Below, piece by piece: positions 12,530 to 24,612 of a stretch of 64,000 nt of DNA (position 1 is its first letter; each line of letters begins with the position of its first letter). Made by a program: the position numbers and the translations under genes. The DNA comes from Balanoglossus misakiensis (Eukaryota > Hemichordata), in assembly GCA_040954595.2 (NCBI GenBank), contig CM082585.2, forward strand, positions 2,666,001-2,730,000, written 5' to 3'. The notes under the pieces are model-generated. The model worked only from the letters and a program-made list of their open reading frames with translations. It had not been told where the DNA came from and searched no databases.

Positions 12530-13034
12530 CATTTTCTTCTTCTTCTTCTTCTTGTTAATTTCTGTGCCGACGGCTTCAGTGCCCAACGTTCGATTCTGGC
12601 AGGTGGTTTCGAAATTGGATTGTTGTATATGTGGACCAACGGCTTGTGGTCTGTCACAATGGTGAATTTCTGACCATATACATACAAGTGGAATCGTTCG
12701 CATGCCCATACAACGTCAAGGGCCTGTCTTTGTGTTTGAAAATATCGTTGTTTGACTGGTGTGAGTGATCTGCTTCCGTAGCAAAGAACTCGTGGTGCGT
12801 CGTCGACGCGTCGCTTTTGCTTTTCTGGGTTAACATGGCTGCTATAAACCTACTGGGCTGGCATCTACAACTATTTCGGTTTCTTTCTTCGGATCGAAGT
12901 ATGCCATGATTGTATCACTCATTAGTCAGTTCTTGATGGTGATAAACACTTCTTCTTGTCAATCCGTCCACTCCCAAGGTGGGTATTTTATGGTAAGTTG
13001 TTTGAAATAGTCCGCAGACTTACTGCTGCAAATG
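12530..13034 (-). mobile_element. Degenerate Ty3-like retrotransposon fragment (RT end, RNase H)
   Basis: Read on the minus strand, pieces of the RT/RNase H junction can be recognised: KYPPWEWTD, AYFDPKKETEIVVDASPVG, then in another frame ACERFHLYVYGQKF and VTDHKPLVHIY. These are the diagnostic Asp of VVDASP and the Asp-His pair of TDHKPL of Ty3/gypsy RNase H. Several stops and at least two frame changes interrupt it. No LTRs were seen. The low-strand edge ends in a (TTC)n run. Confidence 0.8.
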
Positions 13035-13550
13035 GTGAAAGAATTTTCTGTTGAATTGAAGTCTCTGAAAGTTTTAAGGAGGCGAGCAAGAAGACAAATT
13101 AAAAGTGCCCAGAAAAGGATTGAGTATGAACTACTTTTTACAAACCAAACATTACCGTATTCCTTGTATGTAAAAAGTTTGGCTGTTTAAACAGTACTTT
13201 CAAGTAGTTTGAATACTGGGTTCGCTCTTATGTATAGGTCAATGTGCCTGTGCATGTGCTGATTAAGGGAGGTGTTGTCATAGCAACACACATCCTTCCC
13301 TAGCCATACAGGAATGCTGTCTGTCACATTTACATGATGGACCGTCACCAACTTCCCCCAACCCACGGCTGTAATTACTGAAGCCTCCCTTAAAAGCATC
13401 AATTTGGGATTTTGAGAACCATAGTCTATTTGGACAGTGTTCATGTATACATAATTTGGGTGTATTCCTGAGAACTTCAAAACTATATTTTTCTTCGTTA
13501 ATTCATGAAAACGTTGCTAATATCAGTTGCTACAAAAACCAAGTTAATTA

Positions 13551-13692
13551 AGCAATAAAACATCCCCAGCCATGGTATACCACGAGATTTTGACCAGTTC
13601 ACGACATATACGCACGAGCGATAGCGAGTGCGTATAAGGAGTTGAACTGGTCAAAATCGAGTGGTATACCATGGCTGGGGTGTTTTATTGCT
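13551..13692. repeat. Palindromic module B, copy 1
   Basis: The sequence GCAATAAAACATCCCCAGCC...ATGGTATACCAC is followed by its reverse complement ending GGGTGTTTTATTGC. The spacer contains GCACGAGCGATAGCGAGTGC. Related copies are at 23843-23983, 42236-42376 and 54569-54710. Confidence 0.85.
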
Positions 13693-14123
13693 ATTATATT
13701 ATATCAACAATTGTTTTTGAGGCATATCAGTGTCATTTTCTTACCGAAACGGCGGCATAAAGAGAAATTACGATCGTGAACCAACATGGCGACGATGAAT
13801 GTAAACACGAGCGGCCGGGATCCAGCCGGGATCGAGCATTAAACATGAAGCAGACGCCAAAAAGTGACAAGACGGGCATCGCGCGTGGCAAAGTGAAAAA
13901 TATTTCCACAGAGCAATTCCAAAATAAAACGTCCGTTAATTCAACAGTATTGTTGTTTTATTTATTTGGTTTAAACACGCGCAACTGTGGTTTTTGCTGC
14001 CATATGCTAGTTCAGCAGGGGCCCGTTTTAGCTCTGCCAGCAGTGCATTATGAGTATTTTAGCATCGCTGGATTGAGCTCTCGTCCAATCAGAATTGCGG
14101 ACGGTAGCATGATATAATATAAT
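13693..14123. mobile_element. MITE with ATTATATTATATCA ends (A-prime)
   Basis: It begins ATTATATTATATCA immediately after the palindrome and ends TGATATAATATAAT at 14110-14123, a 14-bp inverted pair. A 113-residue ORF inside (13776-14117) reaches the right TIR and has no recognisable domain; I treat it as chance. The ends resemble module A at 23673-23841. Confidence 0.6.
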
Positions 14124-15530
14124 ACTGTATATATACCATTTATATATTTGCGACAAAATTATTGTCATATATTGCCAAAGAAAACAATGGATTTCAAATA
14201 GAATTGTTTTATCAAATTCTGGATATATTTATTATTTAGCAGCATTCAAAAATGGCTAACGATGCAGTTTTTTATTTATTTAATTCATCCATATCAAACA
14301 CAGAAATGTTGTCTACCTAGGATAGGATGACTAGAACAATCATCTATACAAAGTCAGTCCCCCCAGATCAATGGGAATAAAAAGTGCCTTGCTCAAGGGC
14401 ACAAAATCATTGAAGTTTATGCCATTTCCACTCAAGTTGGACTGGAAGTCAAATATGAAGACATTTGTTGGAATTTCTCTTATCTCATATACTTATCTGC
14501 ATTCTGATTGTGAGCTGATCTGTTATGAGGGATTTTATTCTGAAATTGTTCTTTTTGGTGCTATGGTCTATTTATTTCCTAAGTGTCACATTCCACTGGA
14601 ATGAATTGTCTCTCCCCCCAGAAAACAGCATCTAGACCCCCCTGGGGATACCAAATGATGACTCCCTGAGTACTTAACTCACTCCAAAATAAAATCAACC
14701 CAGTGCCAATTCTTCAAACATTTCAAGTAAAATTTGCCTGATAGAAGTTTCTCTTGATGAAAATCACTTGTGACTCTGAAGTGTTGCACAGAAAAGAACT
14801 TGTTTCTTTTTTTCTTTCTTCAAAGGGTGGAAAGTGTACCAGTCACAAATCAACGTCGTAACCAGGGTAACTACCAATTTCATGTCAAAGTTCATACATG
14901 CTATCCTCTGCTCGCATTAATAGCGATGTTTTGGGCGATTTCTGAGGGAGACTACACTTTCTACATGCTCAATCATGAAGGTAGCTGTGTTGTGATTGGT
15001 TATCTACACATTTGTCTCAGTCAGCAACCAATCAAAGCCCAGCTTACTTTCCAGTAGTTGAGTGAAAAAAAATTCATTAAGTTGGTTATTTTCACAAAAA
15101 TCAGTCCTCCAATCTCTTCCATGTTTTTGTATTAAAGTGTATATGAAGTCTATTTGAAAAAAATGATTTTCATCACCTTGGTTTCATAAAAAAATAAACA
15201 ATGTTCACCATGGAGTTATAGCGCCATTTTGAATTTCAAATTTGAGACATTTTTTGTCATTCAAATTTTTACGATGAATAATTAATCTGTATTCTTTGTT
15301 TTAAGCAAGAATAATCTAAAGTTGTATTGAGGAGAATATGACTGATTTTGAAGGTGCACATTAAAACCAAACATGAGAAGCAAGTAGGAATAGTTCATGT
15401 CTTGTATTGCAATAATTTGGCAGCCCGTGTTCAACTCGGGGGGTGGGGGGGGGGGGTGGGCGGATGCTAACAATGGACACACATATACACAAAAGATTGC
15501 AAAAGTAACAGATTTATTTTGAACACATCA
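14124..15530. other. Non-coding interval
   Basis: AT-rich with no supported gene. It contains a poly-G-rich tract at about 15438-15462. I see no element ends. Confidence 0.45.
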
Positions 15531-15868
15531 AGGATTTTAAATACCTATAAAGAATCTTTCTGGCTGTGAAGAAGCAGTAAATAATTCATTTCTCAAGTCC
15601 TCATGAAAAAGAGCTGTAAAACTGCAGTTATGGAAACTACATTGCAAGGATTGGTAACAGATAATATTCATATCCAAGATGAGGTCATACATGGAATAAA
15701 GGATTTTAAATACCTATAAAGAATCTTTCTGGCTGTGAAGAAGCAGTAAATAATTCATTTCTCAAGTCCTCATGAAAAAGAGCTGTAAAACTGCAGTTAT
15801 GGAAACTACATTGCAAGGATTGGTAACAGATAATATTCATATCCAAGATGAGGTCATACATGGAATAA
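15531..15868. repeat. 169-bp tandem duplication
   Basis: Units 15531-15699 and 15700-15868 are identical by eye, both beginning AGGATTTTAAATACC and ending ACATGGAATAA. The duplication abuts the foldback MITE that starts at 15871. Confidence 0.95.
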
Positions 15869-15870
15869 CA

Positions 15871-16076
15871 TTTAAAGGGACAAAATCTCTCTCTCGCTGC
15901 CATTTTTCTGTTAATTATGTTTGATACAAGACTGTGGATATATAGTGAATCAACGTTCGACCACCCACAACTTCCATCTCACTTGTAGACACGAGAGTAA
16001 AACACTCGTCAAAATGAATAATCGGTCTCTACCGTTTATTCATTTTGGCGAGATTTTTACTCTTATATCCTTTAAA
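15871..16076. mobile_element. Foldback MITE, copy 2
   Basis: The left edge is TTTAAAGGGACAAAATCTC and the right edge ATCCTTTAAA. The inner arms share CACGAGAGTAAAA and CAAAATGAATAA with copy 1 at 1647-1972, including ATCGGTCTCTACC at the centre. Confidence 0.75.
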
Positions 16077-17297
16077 CAGGCATAATTTTGAATGATAAAG
16101 CGAAACTGATTCAAATTTTAAAATCAAGATGGCCACCATTCAATGTGTATTGAGAAAATTTGAAGTATTTTTATTTTTGAGAAAGCAAATTTTTTTCTGT
16201 TTTCAAAGTGACTCTTCCCACATTTTAATACTAAAAATATAAAGATATGTCGACCACCTAAATAGCATGTCTGCAAAATGTGAATGGTGATGTCTGTATT
16301 AGTTTATAATTCAAAATTAAGAAAATAGTTTCTCAATCCTAATATGAATGATCTTGAAGTGACAACTTGTGTACATAGAAAAAAGATGTTGAGAGTGTGT
16401 TCAATGTAATTGAAAGCAAGAAGTGTATGACAACCTCTCTTAAATTGCATATTCTTGGGTAGTCATTTGCTTTTGGGAAATAGTACACATCAAAACCGAA
16501 GTCCAGAACATTACACAAAATCATTGTGAACATGAGTGAATTTCCTAAATCTGTCAACAAACAAAAGTAATGTTTCTAATGAAGATATTGATGATCAGGA
16601 TTAAAAATATTACTGTACAGCTTTTTGGTGAAAACAATAATTTGAATAAAAAATGTTGCAACAAATCACAAAAATCACTAGAATTTTAAAAAAAATCAAC
16701 TTTATTTTGCTATAATGGTCATTGATGTCATTAGCTGCAGTTTGTAAACTCAACATGACAATTTCTTAGTAGTCACTTTCTCATAATTGTAATTGACTCA
16801 CTTTATTTGCATGTGTCTCCATCCTGTGAAGCTGACATGACATCATGTTCCTTAGAGTGATTTAATTTGTAATTAACCATTACATACACTTCAAATAGGT
16901 CAGTATCTGCAGGATGGTCTTGTACTGTATTTGGGTAATTCACTTTCTGTTATCTCATTCTAGATCTATGTCACAGATTCCATTCATTTATCTTTAGTTG
17001 TGTCACCTGTTGGTAGCTGTTTCTGCAATCACCATCTCCTCGTTGTACAGCCTGGTTATTGAGAAGACAGTAATGGTGGAGGGTGGTTTGGTGTATTGGC
17101 TTTGATTTCTCTGCAGGGCTTATAACAGTATGTGTGTACGGAACCTTTTCCTTGCACACGCACATTACGTTACTCAGTTAAATTTCTCAGACATTGCAAC
17201 AAGTTCCATGGAAATACTGCCATCATTTGCCATACTAATCAGAAATTGATATACTGACGTCACAATGGTCTGCTTCAGAGATGTTGATGTCATCATC
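16077..17297. other. Non-coding interval downstream of the ROCO gene
   Basis: The 3' side of the minus-strand gene. A short segment (GCAATCACCATCTCCTCGTTGTA, about 17027) repeats part of its coding exon (about 17775). No other feature is supported. Confidence 0.45.
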
Positions 17298-20200
17298 TTA
17301 GGACGTTAGATGTAGATGAGCCATGTCATCTTCAACATCATGATGATCAGCTGACACACCAAGTTTTCGGAACATCTCATGTATTTCTTCTCTGGCAGCG
17401 TAGACATCACAACTTTCTTGCTCAAGAATTTTAACCAGGTTGGAAAAATTGCTCTTACAGAATTTCTTATCTGCAGTTGGCTGTTGGCCTGCACGTTGTT
17501 GTCCTCCACAGCCCTTGGACCAAACAGATAAAGCATGTTGTGTGGGGGATTGAATCAATGCACTGTATTGCCATGAATCCACCTCCATGCGAGGGATCCC
17601 CATCAAGTCTGCCATAGCCCTGTAGTCATTGCCGGATAAACGGATGATATCCATGATATTAGAAAATATCTTGAGGGCATCCTTCAGCATCCACTTGACA
17701 TCACTTTCATATCCACTGTGTCGGAGGATGGTTGTATCATACCCAGCACAAAGCAAGTCAGTAGCTGCTTCTGAAATCACCATCTCCTCGTTGTACACCT
17801 TCTCATTCCTCTCTTCTGCTTCCCGAATTTGCTTCAATGTATAGAATGTGACATCTTCAAGGTTGCGATGGTTTCGAAGAGAATCTGAACTCAACACGTG
17901 GATGTCAAGTCTTGTACCAGGACAGCAGATCTCTAACACTTCATAAACAATATCAGTTATTGTCTCTAATAATTTGTAGCATTCGCCGATTTCCTCTTCT
18001 TTCTCTGCTCTAACACAAACATGGATAGCTCTCCAACCTTTTGTCATATACACCAAGCCTTCTGCATTGTGACACACTTTGATGCCATTTTTCCATATAC
18101 CACTTGTTTGTTGGTTGATCTTTCGGAAATGGCATTCTATTCGGGCGTGAAGTCGGGGGAAAAATCCTGGCGAGAAACTATCAGCATCATCTCTGCATTG
18201 GAACCGTCTGCCATAGTAAATTAGTAGCATCCTGTTTCCACTGATTTGCAGGCATATCTGTGTCCAACAACCCAGGTATTACATACCCAGTTACAGTATT
18301 GGATTCAGAAATGACCTCGTAGAGAAGGTCAAACTCTTTGAGAAGATTTATGAGCAAATCAATATCTGCCAGACCATGGAAAACTTCCTCAATTTCGCTT
18401 CTCATATGTAAGGACTTCCGCGGCAAGCGGTTTGCAAACTGCTCAAATATTTCAGGAGCCAGCATGGGACCGAATATTCTAGAACATAACCATTGGGGAT
18501 CAAGAACAATGACGTCATCTGAATCTGGTAGGGTACTCTCGATTTGGAGCATCTGTGAATAAACAATGGGGAAAAATACTTATGTTTTGAGACATTTATT
18601 CAAATGAAATTGTGCATATATCTTAGTGACACACATACCAGTATGTAGATGTGTGCATGGCTGATCATACATAGGGAAACCGCGAAACCCAGGCCAAGTC
18701 TAGCCTTGCCTGGCCAAACCATCTCAGCTATAGTGATCGAAAAAAAACTCATCAACGCCACAATATTGCCACTGGTGATTTAGGAACAATGTCAGGGCTA
18801 TACCCACACTAGTGACACACATGGACCACAAAAACATGTTTATAGCAGAGGGCCTTTTCTGTTATTTTTTCTCAGTCTTGAATCCCTGTCTAGATCCTCA
18901 GCAAAAGGCTCTGTCAAGCCTTTCACCCCCAGATCCCTCTTAAGGGTTAAATTTGTATGACACTAATCATGATCAAACAAAGAGTGCACTTAACGGTTGA
19001 CACAAGCACACCCCCTGTCAACAAATTTTCCAGCGTTATTTCTGGTTTCTGTATTAGTACTTGCTTTTCATATCCCATGGTTTATATGTTCAAGTCAATG
19101 ATGCCCTCTATTTTTGATGAACCCTGGCATTGATAGGTTTTAAAGAATTTCTAGAAAACTTTCAGAACTCCTGTTGGTCTTTGGAAAGGTTTCATCAGTA
19201 ATTGTTCTGTGATAAACATAATTGCAGTACTGTACTTTCTCCAAACTTTGCGAGAACATTTTCTTGTAGTATGACTTCATACTGTAAAACGGGTTCTTTT
19301 CGCGACAGGAAATTTTCGCGATATCAAAAGAAGCAACTGTTATGCATGGATTAATTTTGGCTTTCTCGTATTTCACTAACTGCATTGTTATCTAAGAAAA
19401 AAAACATTTTATGCGACTTTTGTATTTTCACATTTTTGGGGGCTCTCGCATATTTCATGAAAATTTATTGCTCGCGAAATAACCTGTTTTACAGTATCCT
19501 CCATAGATTTCTTAACCTACTGATCAAGTGGGGTAATGTCTTCAGCAATGATTTCTTACCTCCCCAAGGTAGTAAAGGTATCTCGTAGCTTTCTTTAGAA
19601 ACTCTTCATCAATGAAACGATCCAACTCTTTCACTCTTTCTATATATGTTTTCCATTTGATGACCGGGAAACTGCTCACAATCCATTTGCTTCTTCCATC
19701 AAGTATCTTAGCACACAACTTTGGTATGTATTCTTCTCTCTGTAACATTAACACAGCGACATATACCAGGTTCATGTCCAGACAGGGTAAAATTCAAAAC
19801 ATTTTATAGACACTATTTGCCAATAGTAAACACAGAGCATTAATCCTTTAAGTCGCCTTGTGTACACACACACAAACAATGGGTTGCGGAGAGGTGTTAA
19901 TCCTTACACTGGCTCAGGTCTGACCAAAGCCGTCTCAAATCTGAGACGTTTCAGGACCACTTAAACCATTCACACATGATAATTTACGCCAGTATTTCAT
20001 CTGAGATGTTTCAAAAACGTCTTAACGATGACCCCCATAATACTGTTGTTTGGTGAAATGAACATTCAGAAAAGCAACTCGAACAATACTGGCAACAGTG
20101 ATATTCACCCTTTACAGACACAGCCCATTATTTAAAGTCTTGTTCTCACTAAAAGTTTGGACACCGGTGTTATGCCAGTGTTTACTCTCTGCAAACACAG

Positions 20201-23200
20201 GGGATTAGCCCACAGAATCTCCTTGCGTCCACACACTAAACTTTTGGCCACTGTTTTGAAATAAACACCGTCTAAATGGCCATGTTTAGCAACACGGCAA
20301 CTAACAAAATTGAGGATGTCGAGGACATTACAGCAACATGTTGCAGTTTATATACCTGCATATACGTTCTAGACGACTTTGTGACAGTTTTGATAATGTT
20401 TAGAAGTAAATGAATGTTAATCCATAAATGGAAAATGCCTCGGCTTTTTGGTGATCGAGAGAACCTTCTGAAAGTTGGTAGCAGACTGAAGTGTTGCAGA
20501 CCTGGCAAACTGCGAATGGTTTGAAAACCACTCGCGTCCAGTGTGATTGACTTAACAATGGAAACTGACCAAAGACAATGGGCTATACCTAATAAACATA
20601 CCCAAAAGTCACTGCAGGGTGGCGCTTTTGAACGGTGTTTGTTTATCTTTGCGTTCTCACTGATTATTTGCGTTGGAGTGCTGGCCCAGCACTGGCCCTG
20701 ACCCACCACCCATCGCTGTCGCAAATTAACACCGGCCCAACACCGGTGTAAAGCGTTCTCACTTGTTTTTTTCCGTCGATGTCAAATCTACACCGATGTA
20801 GCACCAGTGTAAACGTGCCAGTGAGAACGCCCTTTTAGACAGTTCTGATACCCGGTAAGTCAAAAGTATACAACCTTGACTTATTTCCCACTGATAAGAG
20901 TTCAGTTATTACTATCTGATAGTTGGCTTTCTTGGACTCTATGCATTACATGAGAGTATTAAGGTGATGTAAAGCATGCCTTTGTCAAATATGGCCCTAA
21001 TGAATTAACATGTTCAATCCAGTCACATATTGCAGAATATCTATAAAACCATACCTTTGCACTTCGTAGACATTCACGCAATCTGTGCATATCATTATGC
21101 TGCGAGTTGTGACAATTCAGTATGAATGTCTCATCAAGAATATTCAGGTATTTGCCAAAGGTCTTCTGAGCTGTCTGGAGTATTTCCCTCATCACCAATT
21201 CAGCTATCAAGAAAAAAGTAATGATCTCTTGATAGATTTTTATTTACAAAGTATGGACATGTACACAGAAGAGGCCACTTTGGTGCTGTTTTGTATTTTT
21301 TGAAAGCATCCGGTGAAATTCTACATCAATCACACTGTCTGAATAGGTAAAATGTTGAATAGTAATGAGATCTCCTTTTGCATAGGTTCAGATGTAGTAT
21401 GGGTGTCCCTTTCGAACAGAACAGCCAAGAATCAGCAAAGGTAAAGACAGCGCCCAACACTACATCTGGTTTTAATCAGATTGAGTGTACTCCCACACCA
21501 GGCTCCCAATTGTGTGAATACCCTCGCTCTTGTCACCTTTTATCTAAACATGTACTGAACATACCTTCTTTCTTGTGTTCAGCTTTCAACAAATCAGCCT
21601 TGCTTCCAATCAATATCACTTTTGGTTTACTCCCACCCTCATCCATATCTTGTGGTATGATTGCCTTAAGGAATGCAAGCCATGATGTCACCTATTAAAG
21701 AAAGACATGAAGAAGAATATAAAGTCATCAATCATATTATATTCAATCAGTCCCTAAATCTGGATAAAAACAAAAAGAGATAAATGTTTCACAAATATAT
21801 ATACTGTGCCATTCATCTTTACTTTAATTTCATTCACAATATTGCACCACCTAATTCACTGATGCACTGCTTAGTAATAAAAAAAATATTGTAATATATG
21901 CACTGTGCCCTTTCTGAGTTTCATCTTTACCTTTATTCCATAATTGCTCAAAGTATTAATATCACTTATCATCAGTAACAAAAAAACAACGACCCACCTC
22001 TTGTCTCTGCTGTTGCATAAGTTTTCTTGGTGTCCAAACTACATCCTGCTTGTCCTCAGCCATTTTGAAGACCAATAAAACCACTGCATTCTCGACTCTT
22101 AGGAACATATTATGTGTGACATAGTATTCTGTTTGTCCCGCAAAGTCCCACACACTGAACTTGCCAATCTTGGGTATGGATAATGTGGCTACATCTATGC
22201 CGGGTGTTGGTGTGTACTGCATGTTCCCTGGTAAAGGTGCTTTCTCTTCTGACCGTCGAGTCAATTTTGCTTGCACAAAGTTCTGCATTGTAATATATGA
22301 ACATAAATGATGATTTTCTCATAATTTAGAGGTTGTAAACTTATAAACGGCAAGCGAGAGTATTTGATTCCGGATATAAGACCTCCCAGGTGAAACTTAG
22401 CATATTTGGCGGGAAATAATCACTGAGCGAGGCGAGGCGTTCTGTTCTATGTGTCCCATTTCGGTTATTTTTTAGTTATTCACTGTTCAGGGTTCAGGTC
22501 TTCTCGTTGAGGATATAAACCGCGACTCGGGCCAATCAGCAAGCTGGATTAATGCCAATCATATTGTAATAATATAAAATATTTGGAGAATTGGCTGGTC
22601 AACAAAATATGTACCCTGATTTCCACTGAAATGTAGTCTTCATGAAAACTTTAATATTTGCACAAATCCTTCACTCCTCAAAAACAGCAATAATTGGCAT
22701 TCATAATCAAAGATTTCTACACACCCGCTGCAATGATTCTTTGAGTGTAGTTTTGCCATTCCCACCGTATCCAGCTAACACAATCTTTGTAGTATTACGT
22801 TTGACACCAGGTTGTCTCATGAGTGCTGTGAATTCTTTTTGGCGGGAAAACACCTGTCAGAATTTGAACAGATATGTTATGTGTTATATATATTGGGAAT
22901 TTTTACACTCAATTTGCATGCCTTTCAATTAAACACCATGCCTTCACAGAAGTCACATAACATTTTGCTTCAGAAAAGATATTGATAAAAACGCTAGTAT
23001 CAAAAATATAATTTACATTGTTAACTACACTATTATGATGTGCTTATGATGTGGAAGCTATCATTAACACTATAGAAATAATGCATAGTTAAAGCCTCAT
23101 GAGCTGCCAAATTTAACATATTTTTTCCATAACTTCTATTTGCATAAGTTTGCCATCTCTTTGTGACGCATACCTCGATAGTTGTGTACTCTTTGTGTAT

Positions 23201-24522
23201 ATTCAACATTGTTATTTTGCAAAATTTGAATTGAAGTCCGGACTAGAATTCATGAGTCAACAATAACAATGGTTGTTACAGAGACGGGAAATATACACAA
23301 GTTGAGTACTGGGCATATTAGCATGCAGTTTGGAGAAGAACATGAAATTGCATTTTGTACACAAAAGGAAAAAAATCTGGAAATAAAGCCAAAAGTTATA
23401 GGTAATGTCCCTTTAATGCATTCCTAGCTGGCACAATAGAATAAGCATGTAGTTAAAAATTTATATGACAGTCTGGTTTTATGTTTTCCATGTTATAAAT
23501 ATAGAAGATAAATTCAAATACACTAGTGATATGATATGTTTTCATAGCCATTTATTATCAACATTACGACGTACCTTATGATGGTTGATCAGGTCTCTTT
23601 TGTCATCTCTGTCATACACTGAGTTTATAACTGCCTGTATTTTCATTGATGAAAACAGAACATATATGATTGATTATATTATACCAGTATATTGATGGTG
23701 TAAATCACGCTATTTTATTGGTCGAGACATGACACGTGACTGTGATATATTAGCCATATACCATAGTCATATATCATAGTCAAAGAAAATGCCTTTTTAA
23801 AATGTTTTATGCAAAGTTTCAATATACTGGCATAATATAATAGCAATAAAACACCCCCAGCCATGGTATACCACTCGATTTTGACCAGTTCAACTCCATA
23901 TACGCACTCGCTATCGCTCCTGCGTATATGTCGTGAACTGGTCAAAATCGAGTGGTACACCATGGCTGGGGGTGTTTTATTGCTTAAATGAACTAGCTGT
24001 AAAGTACAGGATTATGACAATTATACCACACCATGCATATTATGGACACTATTGTTAAATAATTTTGGTAAAAAATAAATGGATTTAAATATCCATGTGT
24101 CAGGTGTGAGTTGCCGGTAAGCTTTATAAAACTGGTCAATGAGCATCTTTTAGAACAACAGAAAGAGCCAATTGGTAAATAACTGAAATACAGCCAAATC
24201 TCACAGTCCAAATTGGCCAGTCAGAGTGACTTTCCTAAATTGGCCTTAATAGACAGGTGGCCTGTATATACAAGTCAATAATTGCCCATGTTAACTGCAC
24301 AGGGACTGTAACAAAGTGGCCACTATATAGAGGTGGTCGGTAACTGACACAATTTCACTGTTTTATCAAAAGTGAGTAACCTTGCCCTTTTAAATCTAAC
24401 TCAATACTTGCCTGATATACTTTCTCATTGTCAAAATGATATTCCACAAAGGCTCTTGCAATATTGGTGCCTGCACCCCGCCCAGCCTTCCTTCCTGCCT
24501 CTTGACAAGGAGTCACTCCGTT
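17298..24522 (-). CDS. ANK-Roc-COR-Death protein: Roc, COR and Death domain exons
   Basis: Eight exons, 5' to 3': 24412-24522, 23575-23634, 22725-22853, 21998-22282, 21565-21691, 21055-21203, 19560-19739 and 17298-18552; all junctions are in phase. Roc GTPase: P-loop GYGGNGKTTL (22.8 kb), switch TPTPGIDV and G3 DFAGQTEYY (22.1 kb), and SKAD in place of the usual N/TKxD (21.6 kb). COR: exon 19560-19739, then DPQWLCSRIFGPML and FSPGFFPRLHARI. A Death domain follows (NDYRAMADLMG, SPTQHALSVW). The order matches DAPK-like ROCO proteins without a kinase seen here; a role in death or stress signalling is inferred. The last exon is 1255 bp, one base over a multiple of 3: the frame with GYVIPGLLDTDM shifts to LLIYYGRRFQCRDD at about 18,220-18,230. 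Stop at 17298. The 5' ankyrin exons lie at 25.8 kb and above. Confidence 0.85.
20134..20837. mobile_element. Candidate MITE in ROCO intron
   Basis: The ends show a short imperfect inverted repeat (AAAGTCTTGTTCTCACT versus AGTGAGAACGCCCTTTT), and the interior repeats CACCGGTGT-like words. No duplication is visible. Confidence 0.3.
23673..23841. mobile_element. MITE module A, copy 1
   Basis: It has 23-bp inverted ends: ATTATATTATACCAGTATAT at 23673 and ATATACTGGCATAATATAAT ending 23841. It directly adjoins palindromic module B. Inverted copies of the same A+B pair lie at 42236-42546 and 54399-54710. Confidence 0.85.
23843..23983. repeat. Palindromic module B, copy 2
   Basis: GCAATAAAACACCCCCAGCC to GGGTGTTTTATTGC, with inverted arms of about 60 bp carrying CCATGGTATACCAC and TTTTGACCAGTTCA. 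Confidence 0.85.
24410..24411 (-). promoter_or_regulatory. GC-AG splice donor
   Basis: The exon ending TATCAG at 24412 is followed on the minus strand by GCAAGT rather than GTAAGT. The flanking match to the donor consensus is otherwise perfect, and the next exon (23634) is in phase, so a GC-AG intron is the simplest reading. Confidence 0.8.
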
Positions 24523-24612
24523 CTGAAAATGGATCACAAATTTTCATAGATGAATACATGCATCAGATGATTGAGGCACGCACACCTATAAGTCAAATTT
24601 TAGGTCCTCCCA

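Noticed and set aside
13776-14117. 113-residue ORF in MITE A-prime
   Set aside because: It runs into the TIR, is compositionally unremarkable and has no homologous counterpart in the other A modules.
15706-15903. Minus-strand 65-residue ORF
   Set aside because: It lies in the 169-bp tandem duplicate and MITE edge.
20272-20724. 150-residue minus ORF in a ROCO intron
   Set aside because: It falls inside the candidate MITE and shows no protein-like motif.
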